From assembly GCF_009711045.1 (NCBI RefSeq), contig NZ_WMJX01000012.1:2284-66283 (forward strand): a stretch of 64,000 bases of DNA, given 5' to 3'. This document shows positions 44,558 through 53,373 of the stretch, piece by piece. A program made the position numbers and the translations under genes. The notes under the pieces are model-generated. The model ran no database searches. It saw nothing but the letters and a program-made list of their open reading frames with translations, and had not been told where the DNA came from. How positions within the stretch are numbered: the first letter of the stretch is position 1; the number at the start of each line of letters is the position of its first letter. The DNA is from Myroides albus (GTDB taxonomy: Bacteria; Bacteroidota; Bacteroidia; Flavobacteriales; Flavobacteriaceae).

Positions 44558-45319
44558 ATGTTTGCATATTGCAATCTTGCCATTGTACCATTAAGAGCTG
44601 AAGCATCTGACAGAAGCGAAATGGTAACACAAGTACTATTCGGAGAACACTTTACTATTTTAGAACAAACTGAAAAATGGTCTAAAATACAGCTATCCTA
44701 TGACAAATATGAAGGGTGGATGGACAACAAACAATATCAGCTGATTACTGAAGACGACTTTAACTACTTAGAACACACTTCTACTTTATTCGCCTCAGAC
44801 CTTGTTGACTTTGTTTCGACAGAAAACAACCAATTGATGTCTATCCCTTTAGGTAGTTGCCTTAATGGACTTAAACGAGACTCTATTAATATTGATAATT
44901 TTCAATATGAAGGTCGAAGTATTTCTGGCCAATTCAACAAAAGCTTGTTCTTAAAAACAGCTTTTATGTATTTAAATGCGCCATACTTGTGGGGAGGAAA
45001 AACTCCTTTTGGAATTGACTGCTCCGGATTTACCCAAATGGTTTACCGCATCAATGGATACAATATACCAAGAGATGCCTCTCAACAAGCTACAATAGGT
45101 GAAGCTTTGAGCTTTATTGAAGAAAGCGAAGTAGGAGATTTAGCGTTTTTTGACAATAGTGAAGGAAACATAGTACACGTGGGTATTATTATGGAAAACA
45201 ACTATATCATACACGCACATGGTAAAGTGAGAATTGATCGATTAGACCACTTAGGAATTTACAATATTGACTCGGGAAGACACACGCATAAACTAAGAGT
45301 CATAAAAAAGATTCTTTAA
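44558..45319 (+). CDS. NlpC/P60 (C40) cysteine peptidase with SH3 domain
   Basis: 253 residues. N-terminal bacterial SH3-like domain (AYCNLAIVPLRAEASDRSEMVTQVLFGE...WSKIQLSYDKYEGWMD), a linker, and an NlpC/P60 domain: PYLWGGKTPFGIDCSGF (Cys155), GDLAFF, HVGIIM (His207) and the third catalytic position in HAHG. It would cut peptide stems of peptidoglycan. No signal peptide is visible from this start, which is odd for a wall enzyme; relatives in Bacteroidetes (YkfC-like) often act on cytoplasmic muropeptides. Confidence 0.9.
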   Translation: MFAYCNLAIVPLRAEASDRSEMVTQVLFGEHFTILEQTEKWSKIQLSYDKYEGWMDNKQYQLITEDDFNYLEHTSTLFASDLVDFVSTENNQLMSIPLGSCLNGLKRDSINIDNFQYEGRSISGQFNKSLFLKTAFMYLNAPYLWGGKTPFGIDCSGFTQMVYRINGYNIPRDASQQATIGEALSFIEESEVGDLAFFDNSEGNIVHVGIIMENNYIIHAHGKVRIDRLDHLGIYNIDSGRHTHKLRVIKKIL

Positions 45320-45594
45320 TTGCATACAGACCTCACCAAACGGTATTCAAAACAACAATAAAGTATTACACAAGCCTATACTGCAATTATCCGCAGCAAA
45401 TCGGGTAAGGCTAATGGGTTAATTACCAGCTTTAAAGTAAAAGCTACTCTATTTCACAGCATTTAGGTTTAAAACAAGTATACCTAATAATACCCTATTG
45501 TTTTCTTATTTCTTTTGAACATTCACACTCAATCTTGTTCATTTTTTTTAAACTGTGTAGAAAATATGTTTTTATGACTAAAAAAATAAAAATG
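45320..45594. other. Gap of about 275 bases, no gene seen
   Basis: A/T-rich with no plausible gene or strong hairpin. A short string shared in reverse complement with 36040-36060 (aacccattag.ctta) is noted but weak. Confidence 0.4.
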
Positions 45595-45602
45595 TATCTT
45601 TG
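45595..45602 (+). promoter_or_regulatory. Putative -7 box of the helicase gene
   Basis: TATCTTTG, 18 bases before the ATG at 45620. Confidence 0.5.
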
Positions 45603-45619
45603 CACAAATTCAGATTATT

Positions 45620-46975
45620 ATGAACACTTTCGAGCAATTCAATCTTCCGAAAGCTTTAGATAAAGCCCTTAATGAGCTTAATATAACAACCCCAACTCCT
45701 ATTCAGGTAAAATCGCTCCCTGTGATCCTATCAGGAAGGGATATGATGGGGATTGCCCAAACTGGTACAGGTAAGACATTCGCCTACCTATTACCTATTC
45801 TTAAACAGTGGAAATTTGCGAACTTCGAATCTCCAAGAGTTGTGATCATTGTTCCAACAAGAGAATTAGTCGTACAAGTTGTAGATGTTATTGAAAAAAT
45901 AACCCAATATATGTCTATTCGCACGCTTGGTGTGTATGGAGGAACAAACATTAATACGCAGCGAAAAGCCGTTTATGAAGGGGTAGATATCTTAGTTGGT
46001 ACGCCTGGTCGTATGATGGACCTTGCATTAGACGGAGTATTGAGATTTGACAATCTACAAAAACTTGTCATTGATGAGTTTGACGAAATCCTCAATTTAG
46101 GATTCCGCACTCAGCTAACTTCTATCTTAACGATGATGAAAACAAAAAGACAAAATATATTGTTTTCTGCGACTATGACTGAAGAAGTAGATGAAGTATT
46201 AGATGAATACTTTGATTTTCCTGAAGAAGTGTCATTAGCTCCATCTGGGACACCATTAGAAAAAATCGATCAACTTGTCTATAACGTACCGAATTTCAAT
46301 ACAAAAATGAATCTTCTTTTACATCTTCTACAAGATAAAGAAGTATATAATCGCGTATTAATTTTTATAAATAGTAAGCGATTAGCAGATGTTGTTATGG
46401 AAAAATTAGAGGCTGCATTTCCAGATGAATTTACAGTGATTCACTCTAATAAATCTCAAAACTTCCGTATGCGATCAATGGCTGAGTTCCAAGCAAGTGA
46501 ACTACGAGGTCTTTTGACAACAGATATTATGGCACGTGGATTAGACATCTCTGATATATCGCATGTATTTAACTTGCAGTTTACTGATTCTCCTGAACAG
46601 TACATTCACAGAATTGGACGTACAGGTCGTGCAGATAAAAAGGGAACTGCAATATCATTGGTCGACCCAAAAGAGGAAGAAATGCTTATTGCTGCTGAAA
46701 TGTTAATGGAAAAAGAATTAACAGTAACAGAAATCCCTGAAGAAGTAGAAATATCAACTTCTTTAATGGAATTTGAAAAGTCTAAGCTCAAAGCAAAGCA
46801 ATTAGTTAAGATTAAAAAGCCAGAAGAAAAAGGAGCTGCATTTCATCAAAAGAAAGAAAAGAATACTAAAGTTAACCTTGGTGGACCAGGTAAGAGAAAA
46901 CCAAGAAAAACGAAGCCAAGAAACAGAGCCGTAGACGCTAAAAGAGCGGCGAAGAAAAAGAGAGGTAACGAATAA
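45620..46975 (+). CDS. DEAD-box-family RNA helicase
   Basis: 451 residues. Motifs: Q-motif region FNLPKALDKALNELNITTPTPIQ, Walker A AQTGTGKT (46-53), PTRELV, motif II as IDEFDEIL (152-155; DEFD rather than DEAD), FSATM, and HRIGRTGRADKKG. The C-terminus is long and basic (GPGKRKPRKTKPRNRAVDAKRAAKKKRG), suiting RNA binding. It probably remodels rRNA or mRNA. Related to RhlE/DeaD-type proteins of Bacteroidetes. Single gene with promoter box and terminator. Confidence 0.94.
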   Translation: MNTFEQFNLPKALDKALNELNITTPTPIQVKSLPVILSGRDMMGIAQTGTGKTFAYLLPILKQWKFANFESPRVVIIVPTRELVVQVVDVIEKITQYMSIRTLGVYGGTNINTQRKAVYEGVDILVGTPGRMMDLALDGVLRFDNLQKLVIDEFDEILNLGFRTQLTSILTMMKTKRQNILFSATMTEEVDEVLDEYFDFPEEVSLAPSGTPLEKIDQLVYNVPNFNTKMNLLLHLLQDKEVYNRVLIFINSKRLADVVMEKLEAAFPDEFTVIHSNKSQNFRMRSMAEFQASELRGLLTTDIMARGLDISDISHVFNLQFTDSPEQYIHRIGRTGRADKKGTAISLVDPKEEEMLIAAEMLMEKELTVTEIPEEVEISTSLMEFEKSKLKAKQLVKIKKPEEKGAAFHQKKEKNTKVNLGGPGKRKPRKTKPRNRAVDAKRAAKKKRGNE

Positions 46976-46992
46976 GCTTTTATAATATTACT

Positions 46993-47026
46993 AAAAAAAG
47001 GGTTGCATAAAGCAACCCTTTTTTTT
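46993..47026. terminator. Terminator between helicase and nucleoside transporter
   Basis: A 14-bp perfect stem aaaaaaagggttgc with loop ataaa; suits both convergent genes. Confidence 0.85.
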
Positions 47027-47051
47027 GGTTTATATAAATATATTTAAAACA

Positions 47052-48386
47052 CTAACGTTTTAGATTCTCTACATTCTCAGGTTTGTGTTTGTACTTAAAC
47101 AGAATAGCAAACAAGATTGTTACAACCAAAGCATAGGCTGCGAATATCAACCATGAATGTCTCCATCCTTCTAATTGTAATGCTAAATCAGTTTGACTGT
47201 AAACATAGTGATTTACAACTTCTCTTGCGATTAACATACCGATAGTAGCTCCAAATCCATTTGTCATCATCATAAATACACCTTGAGCAGAAGATCGAAT
47301 ATCTTCACCTGTCTCATTATCTACATAAAGTGAACCTGATACATTAAAGAAGTCGAAAGCAATACCGTAAACGATCATCGAGATAATAAACATCCATACA
47401 CCACTTCCAGGATCTCCTAATCCGAAGAACCCAAAGCGAAGTACCCATGCAAACATAGACATCAACATAACTACTTTTATACCAAATCGCTTCAAGAAAT
47501 ATGGAATAAGTAAGATACAAAGAGTCTCTGAAACTTGAGAAAGCGAAATTAATGCGTTTGCATTATTTGCTCCCCATGAATTTGCATAGACATCCATGTC
47601 TTTAAAAGTAGAAATAAAAGGATTGGCATACCCGTTTGTAATCTGCAATGATACCCCAAGTAACATCGAGAAGATAAAGAATATTGCCATTTTCTTTTGC
47701 TTAAACAAGCTAAATGCTTTTAGTCCTAAGGCATCTGATAAAGACAATTTCTTATCACTCTTATTAATCGGACAGTTAGGCAATACAAAACTATACAAGA
47801 ATAAAATCACACCAAATATCGCCGATATATAAAACTGGTGGTAACTCGTCTGAAAGCTTGCAAACGCTAAATCATTAGAAAAGTTAAATCCAAGAACTCC
47901 ATCTTTGAACCCAAAGAAGTTAACAAACAACATTGCACATATAAACCCAATAGTCCCAAATGTTCGTATAGGTGGGAAGGTTTTAATTGTATCCATATGA
48001 TTGTGCTTAAGTATAGTATAAGCAGCAGAATTGGATAAGGCAATAGTCGGCATAAAGAATGCCACACTAGCAGTATACAAGCTAAAGATAGTAGTAAAGT
48101 TTACATCAGCCCCCGCTGTAAACCCATAATATCCAGTAGCAAACATGAATATTGCAGCTAGTAAGTGATTAATTCCCAACAGTCGTTGTACAGGTATCCA
48201 TCTATCAGCTACAATCCCCATAATTGCTGGCATAAAAATAGAAACAATACCTTGAACTGCGTAAAACAATCCAATCTCAGGACCTAATCCTATAGATCCT
48301 AAGTAATTCCCCATAGACGTTAAATAAGCTCCCCAAACTGCAAACTCCAGGAAACTCATTATAGTCAATTTTGATTTTATATTCAT
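47052..48386 (-). CDS. Nucleoside:H+ symporter-like MFS transporter
   Basis: 444 residues with about 12 hydrophobic helices. MSFLEFAVWGAYLTSMGNYLGSIGLG at the start and GIVADRWIPVQRLLG in the first cytoplasmic loop resemble the NupG/XapB family of nucleoside permeases, as does the VDNETGEDIRSSAQGVFMMMTNGFG segment. It would import nucleosides at the inner membrane. The exact substrate cannot be told. Upstream -7 box TAAATTTG at 48413-48420. The neighbour cmk (nucleotide salvage) makes the assignment attractive, though it has its own promoter. Confidence 0.87.
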   Translation of the reverse strand: MNIKSKLTIMSFLEFAVWGAYLTSMGNYLGSIGLGPEIGLFYAVQGIVSIFMPAIMGIVADRWIPVQRLLGINHLLAAIFMFATGYYGFTAGADVNFTTIFSLYTASVAFFMPTIALSNSAAYTILKHNHMDTIKTFPPIRTFGTIGFICAMLFVNFFGFKDGVLGFNFSNDLAFASFQTSYHQFYISAIFGVILFLYSFVLPNCPINKSDKKLSLSDALGLKAFSLFKQKKMAIFFIFSMLLGVSLQITNGYANPFISTFKDMDVYANSWGANNANALISLSQVSETLCILLIPYFLKRFGIKVVMLMSMFAWVLRFGFFGLGDPGSGVWMFIISMIVYGIAFDFFNVSGSLYVDNETGEDIRSSAQGVFMMMTNGFGATIGMLIAREVVNHYVYSQTDLALQLEGWRHSWLIFAAYALVVTILFAILFKYKHKPENVENLKR

Positions 48387-48412
48387 AACCTAATCTCTTT
48401 AAACTACATTAA

Positions 48413-48420
48413 CAAATTTA
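48413..48420 (-). promoter_or_regulatory. Putative -7 box of the nucleoside transporter
   Basis: Minus strand TAAATTTG, 26 bases before the ATG at 48386. Confidence 0.45.
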
Positions 48421-48456
48421 CAGATAATATATCTTTAAAAATAGTTTTTACTTACC

Positions 48457-49143
48457 TTATTTAACACGTTCACCTACTAATTTTAAAAGAATATCATATT
48501 GTTCTTCTCTAGTTAAATTTGAGTTATCAATCTCTATTGCATCCTCTGCTTTCACTAATGGAGAATCTTTGCGAGTTGTATCTATATGATCTCGCTCAAC
48601 TACATTTTTATATACATCAGCATATTGAATTGTAGCATCTTTAACTACAAGTTCATCAAATCGTCTTTGTGCTCTTACATCTGCTGAAGCATTCATAAAA
48701 ATCTTCAACTCTGCATCTGGAAACACAACAGTTCCAATATCGCGCCCATCCATTACAACTCCTTTAGCTTTCCCTAAATTTTGTTGCTGTTGAACCAATT
48801 TTTTTCTCACTTCCTTTACTTCTGCAATTTGACTAACAAATTGTGAAACTTCAAGGGTTCTTACTAAATCTTCTACATTCTCGCCATTCAAATATACTTC
48901 CGCAAAACCACGCTCTCCATTATACTCAAAGTGTACGTCTATTTCATCTAAAGCCTCTACTAATTTCTCCCCATCAAAATGCTTTGTATCAATATATCCT
49001 TTTCGCATTGCAAATAGAGTTATGGCACGATACATCGCTCCAGTATCTATATATACATATCCAAGTGTTTTTGCAATTGCTTTTGCCAATGTGCTTTTCC
49101 CCGTAGAAGAAAAACCATCAATCGCTATCGTGATTTTTTTCAA
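48457..49143 (-). CDS. cmk: Cytidylate kinase (probable TTG start)
   Basis: 228 residues from TTG at 49143. P-loop kinase that phosphorylates CMP and dCMP. Seen: KKITIAIDGFSSTGKSTLAKA (Walker A), YIDTGAMYRA, DGRDIGTVVFP, and the lid region RRFDEL. An ATG lies 14 codons upstream (49185), but those residues are unlike the family, and that ATG falls within the -7 box TATGTTTG (49190-49183). With TTG the protein starts MKKITIAIDG, as is usual for flavobacterial Cmk. The gap to lon is over 400 bases. Confidence 0.92.
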   Translation of the reverse strand: MKKITIAIDGFSSTGKSTLAKAIAKTLGYVYIDTGAMYRAITLFAMRKGYIDTKHFDGEKLVEALDEIDVHFEYNGERGFAEVYLNGENVEDLVRTLEVSQFVSQIAEVKEVRKKLVQQQQNLGKAKGVVMDGRDIGTVVFPDAELKIFMNASADVRAQRRFDELVVKDATIQYADVYKNVVERDHIDTTRKDSPLVKAEDAIEIDNSNLTREEQYDILLKLVGERVK

Positions 49144-49182
49144 AACTGAAAATTTAATAATTAATTCAAAAAATAAATAAGT

Positions 49183-49190
49183 CAAACATA
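49183..49190 (-). promoter_or_regulatory. Putative -7 box of cmk
   Basis: Minus strand TATGTTTG; it overlaps the upstream ATG (49185), supporting the TTG start at 49143. Confidence 0.45.
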
Positions 49191-49599
49191 ATTCTATTTA
49201 CTGAATATACCTTATTCGACTGTACTTTTTTCTAAAATAGAAATAGTACAAAGCATCAAGATATTTAATTCAACAAGATAGAGCGCTAAACACCTATCAT
49301 AACTATGTTTCCACACAAAGGTACATTTTCTACAACCTACAAATTATGATTAATCTCAATTGAGATTAATTTTATTGATTTTTCAATTTATCCTTTAAAA
49401 CACTTCGAACTATCAAAAGATATAGGCAATTATAAGCAAGCTATTTGCTATAGTTTCAAAAAACAAACTGTTTAAATGCAATCATCTCTAATGAAAAACA
49501 ACTAAAAATCACAAAATCACAGAACAAAAAATGTTCTTTTCTCCCAACTCACTACTTCGAAACAGAAATAATAAAGTGAACACTAAACCATATAAAACA
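49191..49599. other. Gap between cmk and lon terminator, with palindrome
   Basis: No gene seen. It contains a perfect 22-bp palindrome at 49349-49370 (listed separately). The rest is A/T-rich. Confidence 0.5.
49349..49370. promoter_or_regulatory. Perfect 22-bp palindrome upstream of cmk
   Basis: Eleven bases either side of the centre (between 49359 and 49360) match perfectly; the core is TCTCAATTGAGA. No T-run follows, so it is unlike a terminator. It lies about 200 bases upstream of cmk. A dimeric-protein binding site or a small hairpin are the options. Confidence 0.45.
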
Positions 49600-49630
49600 A
49601 AAAAACACAACCGTTAAGTTGTGTTTTTTT
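49600..49630 (-). terminator. Terminator after lon
   Basis: A 12-bp stem aaaaaacacaac / gttgtgtttttt, loop cgttaa, 30 bases past the lon stop. Confidence 0.85.
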
Positions 49631-49659
49631 ATTCAATTCATTATTTACAAAATAATTAT

Positions 49660-52140
49660 TTAATCTTGCTTGCTCTCCTTCTCAACTTTAAAAGTCTTAA
49701 AGTTTTTCACTTTCTGGTTCGTTATAGCAATATCTAATACTTCATGCATCTTATCTACATAGTGAAAAGTAAGGCCTTTGAGATAATCTTCTTTAATTTC
49801 ATCGATATCCTTCTTATTCTCTTTACACAAGATAATCTCTTTGATATTTGCTCTTTTTGCAGCTAAAATCTTCTCTTTGATTCCTCCTACAGGTAAGACC
49901 TTACCTCTCAAAGTTATCTCTCCTGTCATGGCTAAATTCTTCTTCACTTTTTTCTGTGTTAAAGAAGATACCATTGAGGTCAACATTGTGATTCCCGCAC
50001 TTGGTCCATCTTTTGGCGTAGCTCCTTCAGGTACGTGGATGTGAATTTTATAATGGTCTAACACATCTTGGGCAATACCTAACTCATCTGCATGTGCTTT
50101 GATATACTCTAAAGCAATAGTTGCAGACTCTTTCATAACATTACCTAAGTTACCTGTAATACTTAAACCTCCTTTTCCTTTTGAAACCAGAGACTCAATG
50201 TATAAAATATCTCCTCCTACACTTGTCCACGCAAGTCCTGTTACTACACCGGCAACATCGTTATTCTCATATTTATCACTGTCAAATCTCGGCGTTCCTA
50301 AGATCTTTTCGATATCAGCTTCAGTTAGCTTCTTATTGAACTCTTCCTCCATTACTACAGCTTTAGCAATTCCTCTTGCCACATGCGCCAACTGCTTATC
50401 TAACCCACGAACTCCAGATTCTCTGGTATATCGAGAAACAATATACTCCATTTGCTTTTTGCCAATCGCAATATCTTTTTCACCTAAACCATGCTCTTTC
50501 AATTGTTTTGGCAACAAATGTTGTCTTCCTATCTCCACTTTTTCCTCCACAGTATATCCATTCATTTCGATGATTTCCATACGATCTCGCAAGGCTGGTT
50601 GTATCGTAGAGAGATTATTAGACGTAGCGATAAACATAACCTTAGATAAATCATATCCCATTTCTAAGAAATTATCATAGAAATCTGAGTTTTGCTCAGG
50701 ATCTAAAACCTCTAATAAAGCCGAAGACGGATCACCATTGTTCCCTACAGATAACTTGTCAATCTCGTCCAATAAGAATACTGGATTTGATGTTTTTGCC
50801 TTCTTTATACTTTGAATAATACGCCCTGGCATAGCACCAATATACGTTTTTCTGTGCCCTCTAATCTCTGCTTCATCTCTCAATCCACCAAGTGATATAC
50901 GAACGTACTCTCTCCCTAACGCATCTGCGATAGACTTCCCAATAGAGGTTTTACCTACTCCTGGAGGACCATATAAACACAAAATAGGAGATTTTAAATC
51001 ATTGCGCAGTTTTAACACCGCCATGTGCTCAAGTACACGCTTCTTAACATCCTCTATACCGTAATGATCTTTGTCTAATACCTTCTGTGCATTCTTTAAA
51101 TCAAAATTGTCTTTCGAATAACTATTCCAAGGCAACTCCAAGAACAGTTCAAGGTAATTACGTTGAATACCAAACTCCGCTACTTGAGGATTCATGCGTT
51201 GAAACTTCAACAATTCTTTATCAAAACGCTCTTTTGCTTCTTTAGGCCATTTTTTCAATAAAGCCTTCTTGCGCATATCTTCAAACTCCTCTTCATTTGA
51301 AAACCCACCAAGTTCTTCTTGAATTGTTTTCATTTGTTGATGTAAGAAGTATTCCTTTTGCTGTTGATCTAAATCTATTCTAACTTTCGTTTGAATGTTA
51401 TTTCTCAATTCCAGCTTCTGAAGCTCAACATTCATCAACTTAAGAGTTTCAAACGCGCGATCTTTTAAATCGTTTATTCTCAATAATTTCTGCTTATCTT
51501 CTACAGTTAAATTCATGTTAGAAGAAACAAAATTGATTAAGAATGATTGACTTTCAATATTTTCGATTGCAAAAGAAGCTTCGCTTGGAATATTTGGACT
51601 TTCCTTGATAATCTCTACTGCAATTTCTTTAATAGAATCGACAATAGCGTCAAACTCTGAATCATCTTCAATTGGTCTACTTTCTACACGTTCAGCTACA
51701 GTAGCCTTTAAGAAAGGTTCAGTTTGAACCATCTCAAGAATGTCAAATCGCTTTTTACCTTGTAGAATAACAGTAACATTTCCATCAGGCAATTTCAATA
51801 CCTTCAAAATTTTAGCTACGGTCCCTTCGTGGTAAATATCTTCAAATGTAGGGTCTTCTGTACTTTCGTCAATTTGACCTACTACCCCAATTGTTTTATC
51901 TCCTTTGTTAGCTACGTTAAGTAACTCAATAGATTTATCCCTACCAGCAGTAATTGGTATTACCACTCCTGGAAACAATACCATGTTTCTTAAAGGCAAT
52001 ATTGGCAATTCTTTAGGCAATACTTCTTTGTTCATTTCCTCCTCGTCCTCAGAACTTAATAATGGAATAAACTCTGATTCGCCCTCCACAATATCTTGTA
52101 ACGACAAATTGTCTAATGTAATAATCTTTTGATTCGCCAT
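49660..52140 (-). CDS. lon: Lon protease
   Basis: 826 residues, ATP-dependent cytosolic serine protease that removes damaged and regulatory proteins as a hexamer. N-terminal LON domain (LPILPLRNMVLFPGVVIPI...), coiled region, AAA+ domain with Walker A GPPGVGKT (391-398) and DEIDKL, and the catalytic dyad Ser714 (DGPSAGIT) with the lysine in GGIKEKILAAKRA (about 757). Length and order are standard. Single gene; terminator downstream. Confidence 0.98.
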   Translation of the reverse strand: MANQKIITLDNLSLQDIVEGESEFIPLLSSEDEEEMNKEVLPKELPILPLRNMVLFPGVVIPITAGRDKSIELLNVANKGDKTIGVVGQIDESTEDPTFEDIYHEGTVAKILKVLKLPDGNVTVILQGKKRFDILEMVQTEPFLKATVAERVESRPIEDDSEFDAIVDSIKEIAVEIIKESPNIPSEASFAIENIESQSFLINFVSSNMNLTVEDKQKLLRINDLKDRAFETLKLMNVELQKLELRNNIQTKVRIDLDQQQKEYFLHQQMKTIQEELGGFSNEEEFEDMRKKALLKKWPKEAKERFDKELLKFQRMNPQVAEFGIQRNYLELFLELPWNSYSKDNFDLKNAQKVLDKDHYGIEDVKKRVLEHMAVLKLRNDLKSPILCLYGPPGVGKTSIGKSIADALGREYVRISLGGLRDEAEIRGHRKTYIGAMPGRIIQSIKKAKTSNPVFLLDEIDKLSVGNNGDPSSALLEVLDPEQNSDFYDNFLEMGYDLSKVMFIATSNNLSTIQPALRDRMEIIEMNGYTVEEKVEIGRQHLLPKQLKEHGLGEKDIAIGKKQMEYIVSRYTRESGVRGLDKQLAHVARGIAKAVVMEEEFNKKLTEADIEKILGTPRFDSDKYENNDVAGVVTGLAWTSVGGDILYIESLVSKGKGGLSITGNLGNVMKESATIALEYIKAHADELGIAQDVLDHYKIHIHVPEGATPKDGPSAGITMLTSMVSSLTQKKVKKNLAMTGEITLRGKVLPVGGIKEKILAAKRANIKEIILCKENKKDIDEIKEDYLKGLTFHYVDKMHEVLDIAITNQKVKNFKTFKVEKESKQD

Positions 52141-52288
52141 ATTTTATTTTACGTCATTTTGTCAGTTAATTCTTTTCTTATGTGTTTTTCAAACTTTACC
52201 TTACCTACTACAAAGCACACATATCCAATAGATTAACAAATATATTATTTATTCTTCACAGTAGTAAGGACAATCTTTATGCCATAAA

Positions 52289-52320
52289 AAAAAATCTCTA
52301 TTAAAGAATAGAGATTTTTT
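52289..52320 (-). terminator. Terminator after the duplicated-domain lipoprotein gene
   Basis: A 14-bp perfect stem aaaaaatctctatt with loop aaag, about 20 bases past the stop at 52340. Confidence 0.85.
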
Positions 52321-52339
52321 AAACAATTATATTTTAGAT

Positions 52340-53314
52340 CTATTTTTTACTAACCTTAAAAGTACCATACTTAACTTGAATAACTCTTTTTTCCTCATCT
52401 ACCCCTTTGAGTTTCATATCAAAACTTCCTTTCAAAACAGTTCTTTCAACCTCTGTACCATCAACTTTTTCAATAAACTTCTCAACCTCCTCTATTTCAA
52501 TTTGAGCATCTTTCAGCATCGCTTCATCTTCTTTATCTAAGGTATATTTTATCCCAAACTCAGAAAAATAATATGCATCTACTCCTTCTTCTGACATTTT
52601 GATTACTTCCCCTACAACTGCTCTTTCTTTTGGAAATGTAAAGTGTAGTACTTGATCTACATTATCGCGTCCAACTCCCATTACAATGTAATTAGTATCG
52701 TTCTCCTCAAGAGTTGCATTTGTATTTCTAAATTCAGCTCCATCTATTTGCGCATCTACATACTCAGATTCTTCACGTTCATAAGGAACATTTTCAAAAG
52801 TACCTTTTACTTGAAAAGAGCGAATACTCGGATCTACATTAGCATCTTCTCCTTCTGGTTTAACGGGAATCATTCGCATATCAAAACTACCACTTACAAC
52901 TCGAGCCGAGCGATTAATAAAATCAATCGTTACAAAACCAGTGATATAAGTCGGTCTATCAATATCTATCGTACTAAAATATTGATTATTTTCTCTATCT
53001 AAATAAGTAGATCTATTAGCATTTGTTGGAAAATTACCCTGTTTAAAAGTCTTAGTCATAATAGTCAACACATCCTTTTTTTCACCTTTCACAGCATCTA
53101 AGGTAAAGTGCATTTCGCCTTTTGCATTGATCTTTGCTACAACGTTTTCTCTAAAAAAATCTTCTACACCATCTGTATTGACATAGACTACTGGCTTTCC
53201 AACTTTCTTGTTATTATCTAACAAAGGATCAACAGACTCATTGTCACATGAAATAGCAAATATCCCTAAGAAAAGCGTCAAACAGATAACAGTTAGTTTA
53301 TTTAATTTATTCAT
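52340..53314 (-). CDS. Lipoprotein with two related beta domains, unknown function
   Basis: 324 residues; lipobox AISC (Cys23). The mature protein seems to hold two copies of one beta-rich domain. The pattern 'TGFVTIDFINRSARVVSGSFDMRMIPV...SFQVKGTFENVPY' (about 130-185) recurs at the end as 'VERTVLKGSFDMKLKGVDEEKRVIQVKYGTFKV'. It resembles the flavobacterial lipoproteins of the DUF6252 type, but I am not certain of that. It is likely outer-membrane-anchored. Single gene. Confidence 0.7.
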   Translation of the reverse strand: MNKLNKLTVICLTLFLGIFAISCDNESVDPLLDNNKKVGKPVVYVNTDGVEDFFRENVVAKINAKGEMHFTLDAVKGEKKDVLTIMTKTFKQGNFPTNANRSTYLDRENNQYFSTIDIDRPTYITGFVTIDFINRSARVVSGSFDMRMIPVKPEGEDANVDPSIRSFQVKGTFENVPYEREESEYVDAQIDGAEFRNTNATLEENDTNYIVMGVGRDNVDQVLHFTFPKERAVVGEVIKMSEEGVDAYYFSEFGIKYTLDKEDEAMLKDAQIEIEEVEKFIEKVDGTEVERTVLKGSFDMKLKGVDEEKRVIQVKYGTFKVSKK

Positions 53315-53373
53315 AGTAATTTTTAAAATAATATTTAAAAGTAGAGTTTATTCGTCAATAATTATAATTTTTT

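Noticed and set aside
45400..45450. Match between 45400-45450 (reverse complement) and 36040-36060 (aacccattag.ctta)
   Set aside because: Only about 14 of 15 bases agree and the flanks do not align; too short to call a repeat family without a genome search.
49141..49185. ATG at 49185 as the cmk start
   Set aside because: It lies in the -7 box and adds residues absent from the family; TTG at 49143 is preferred.
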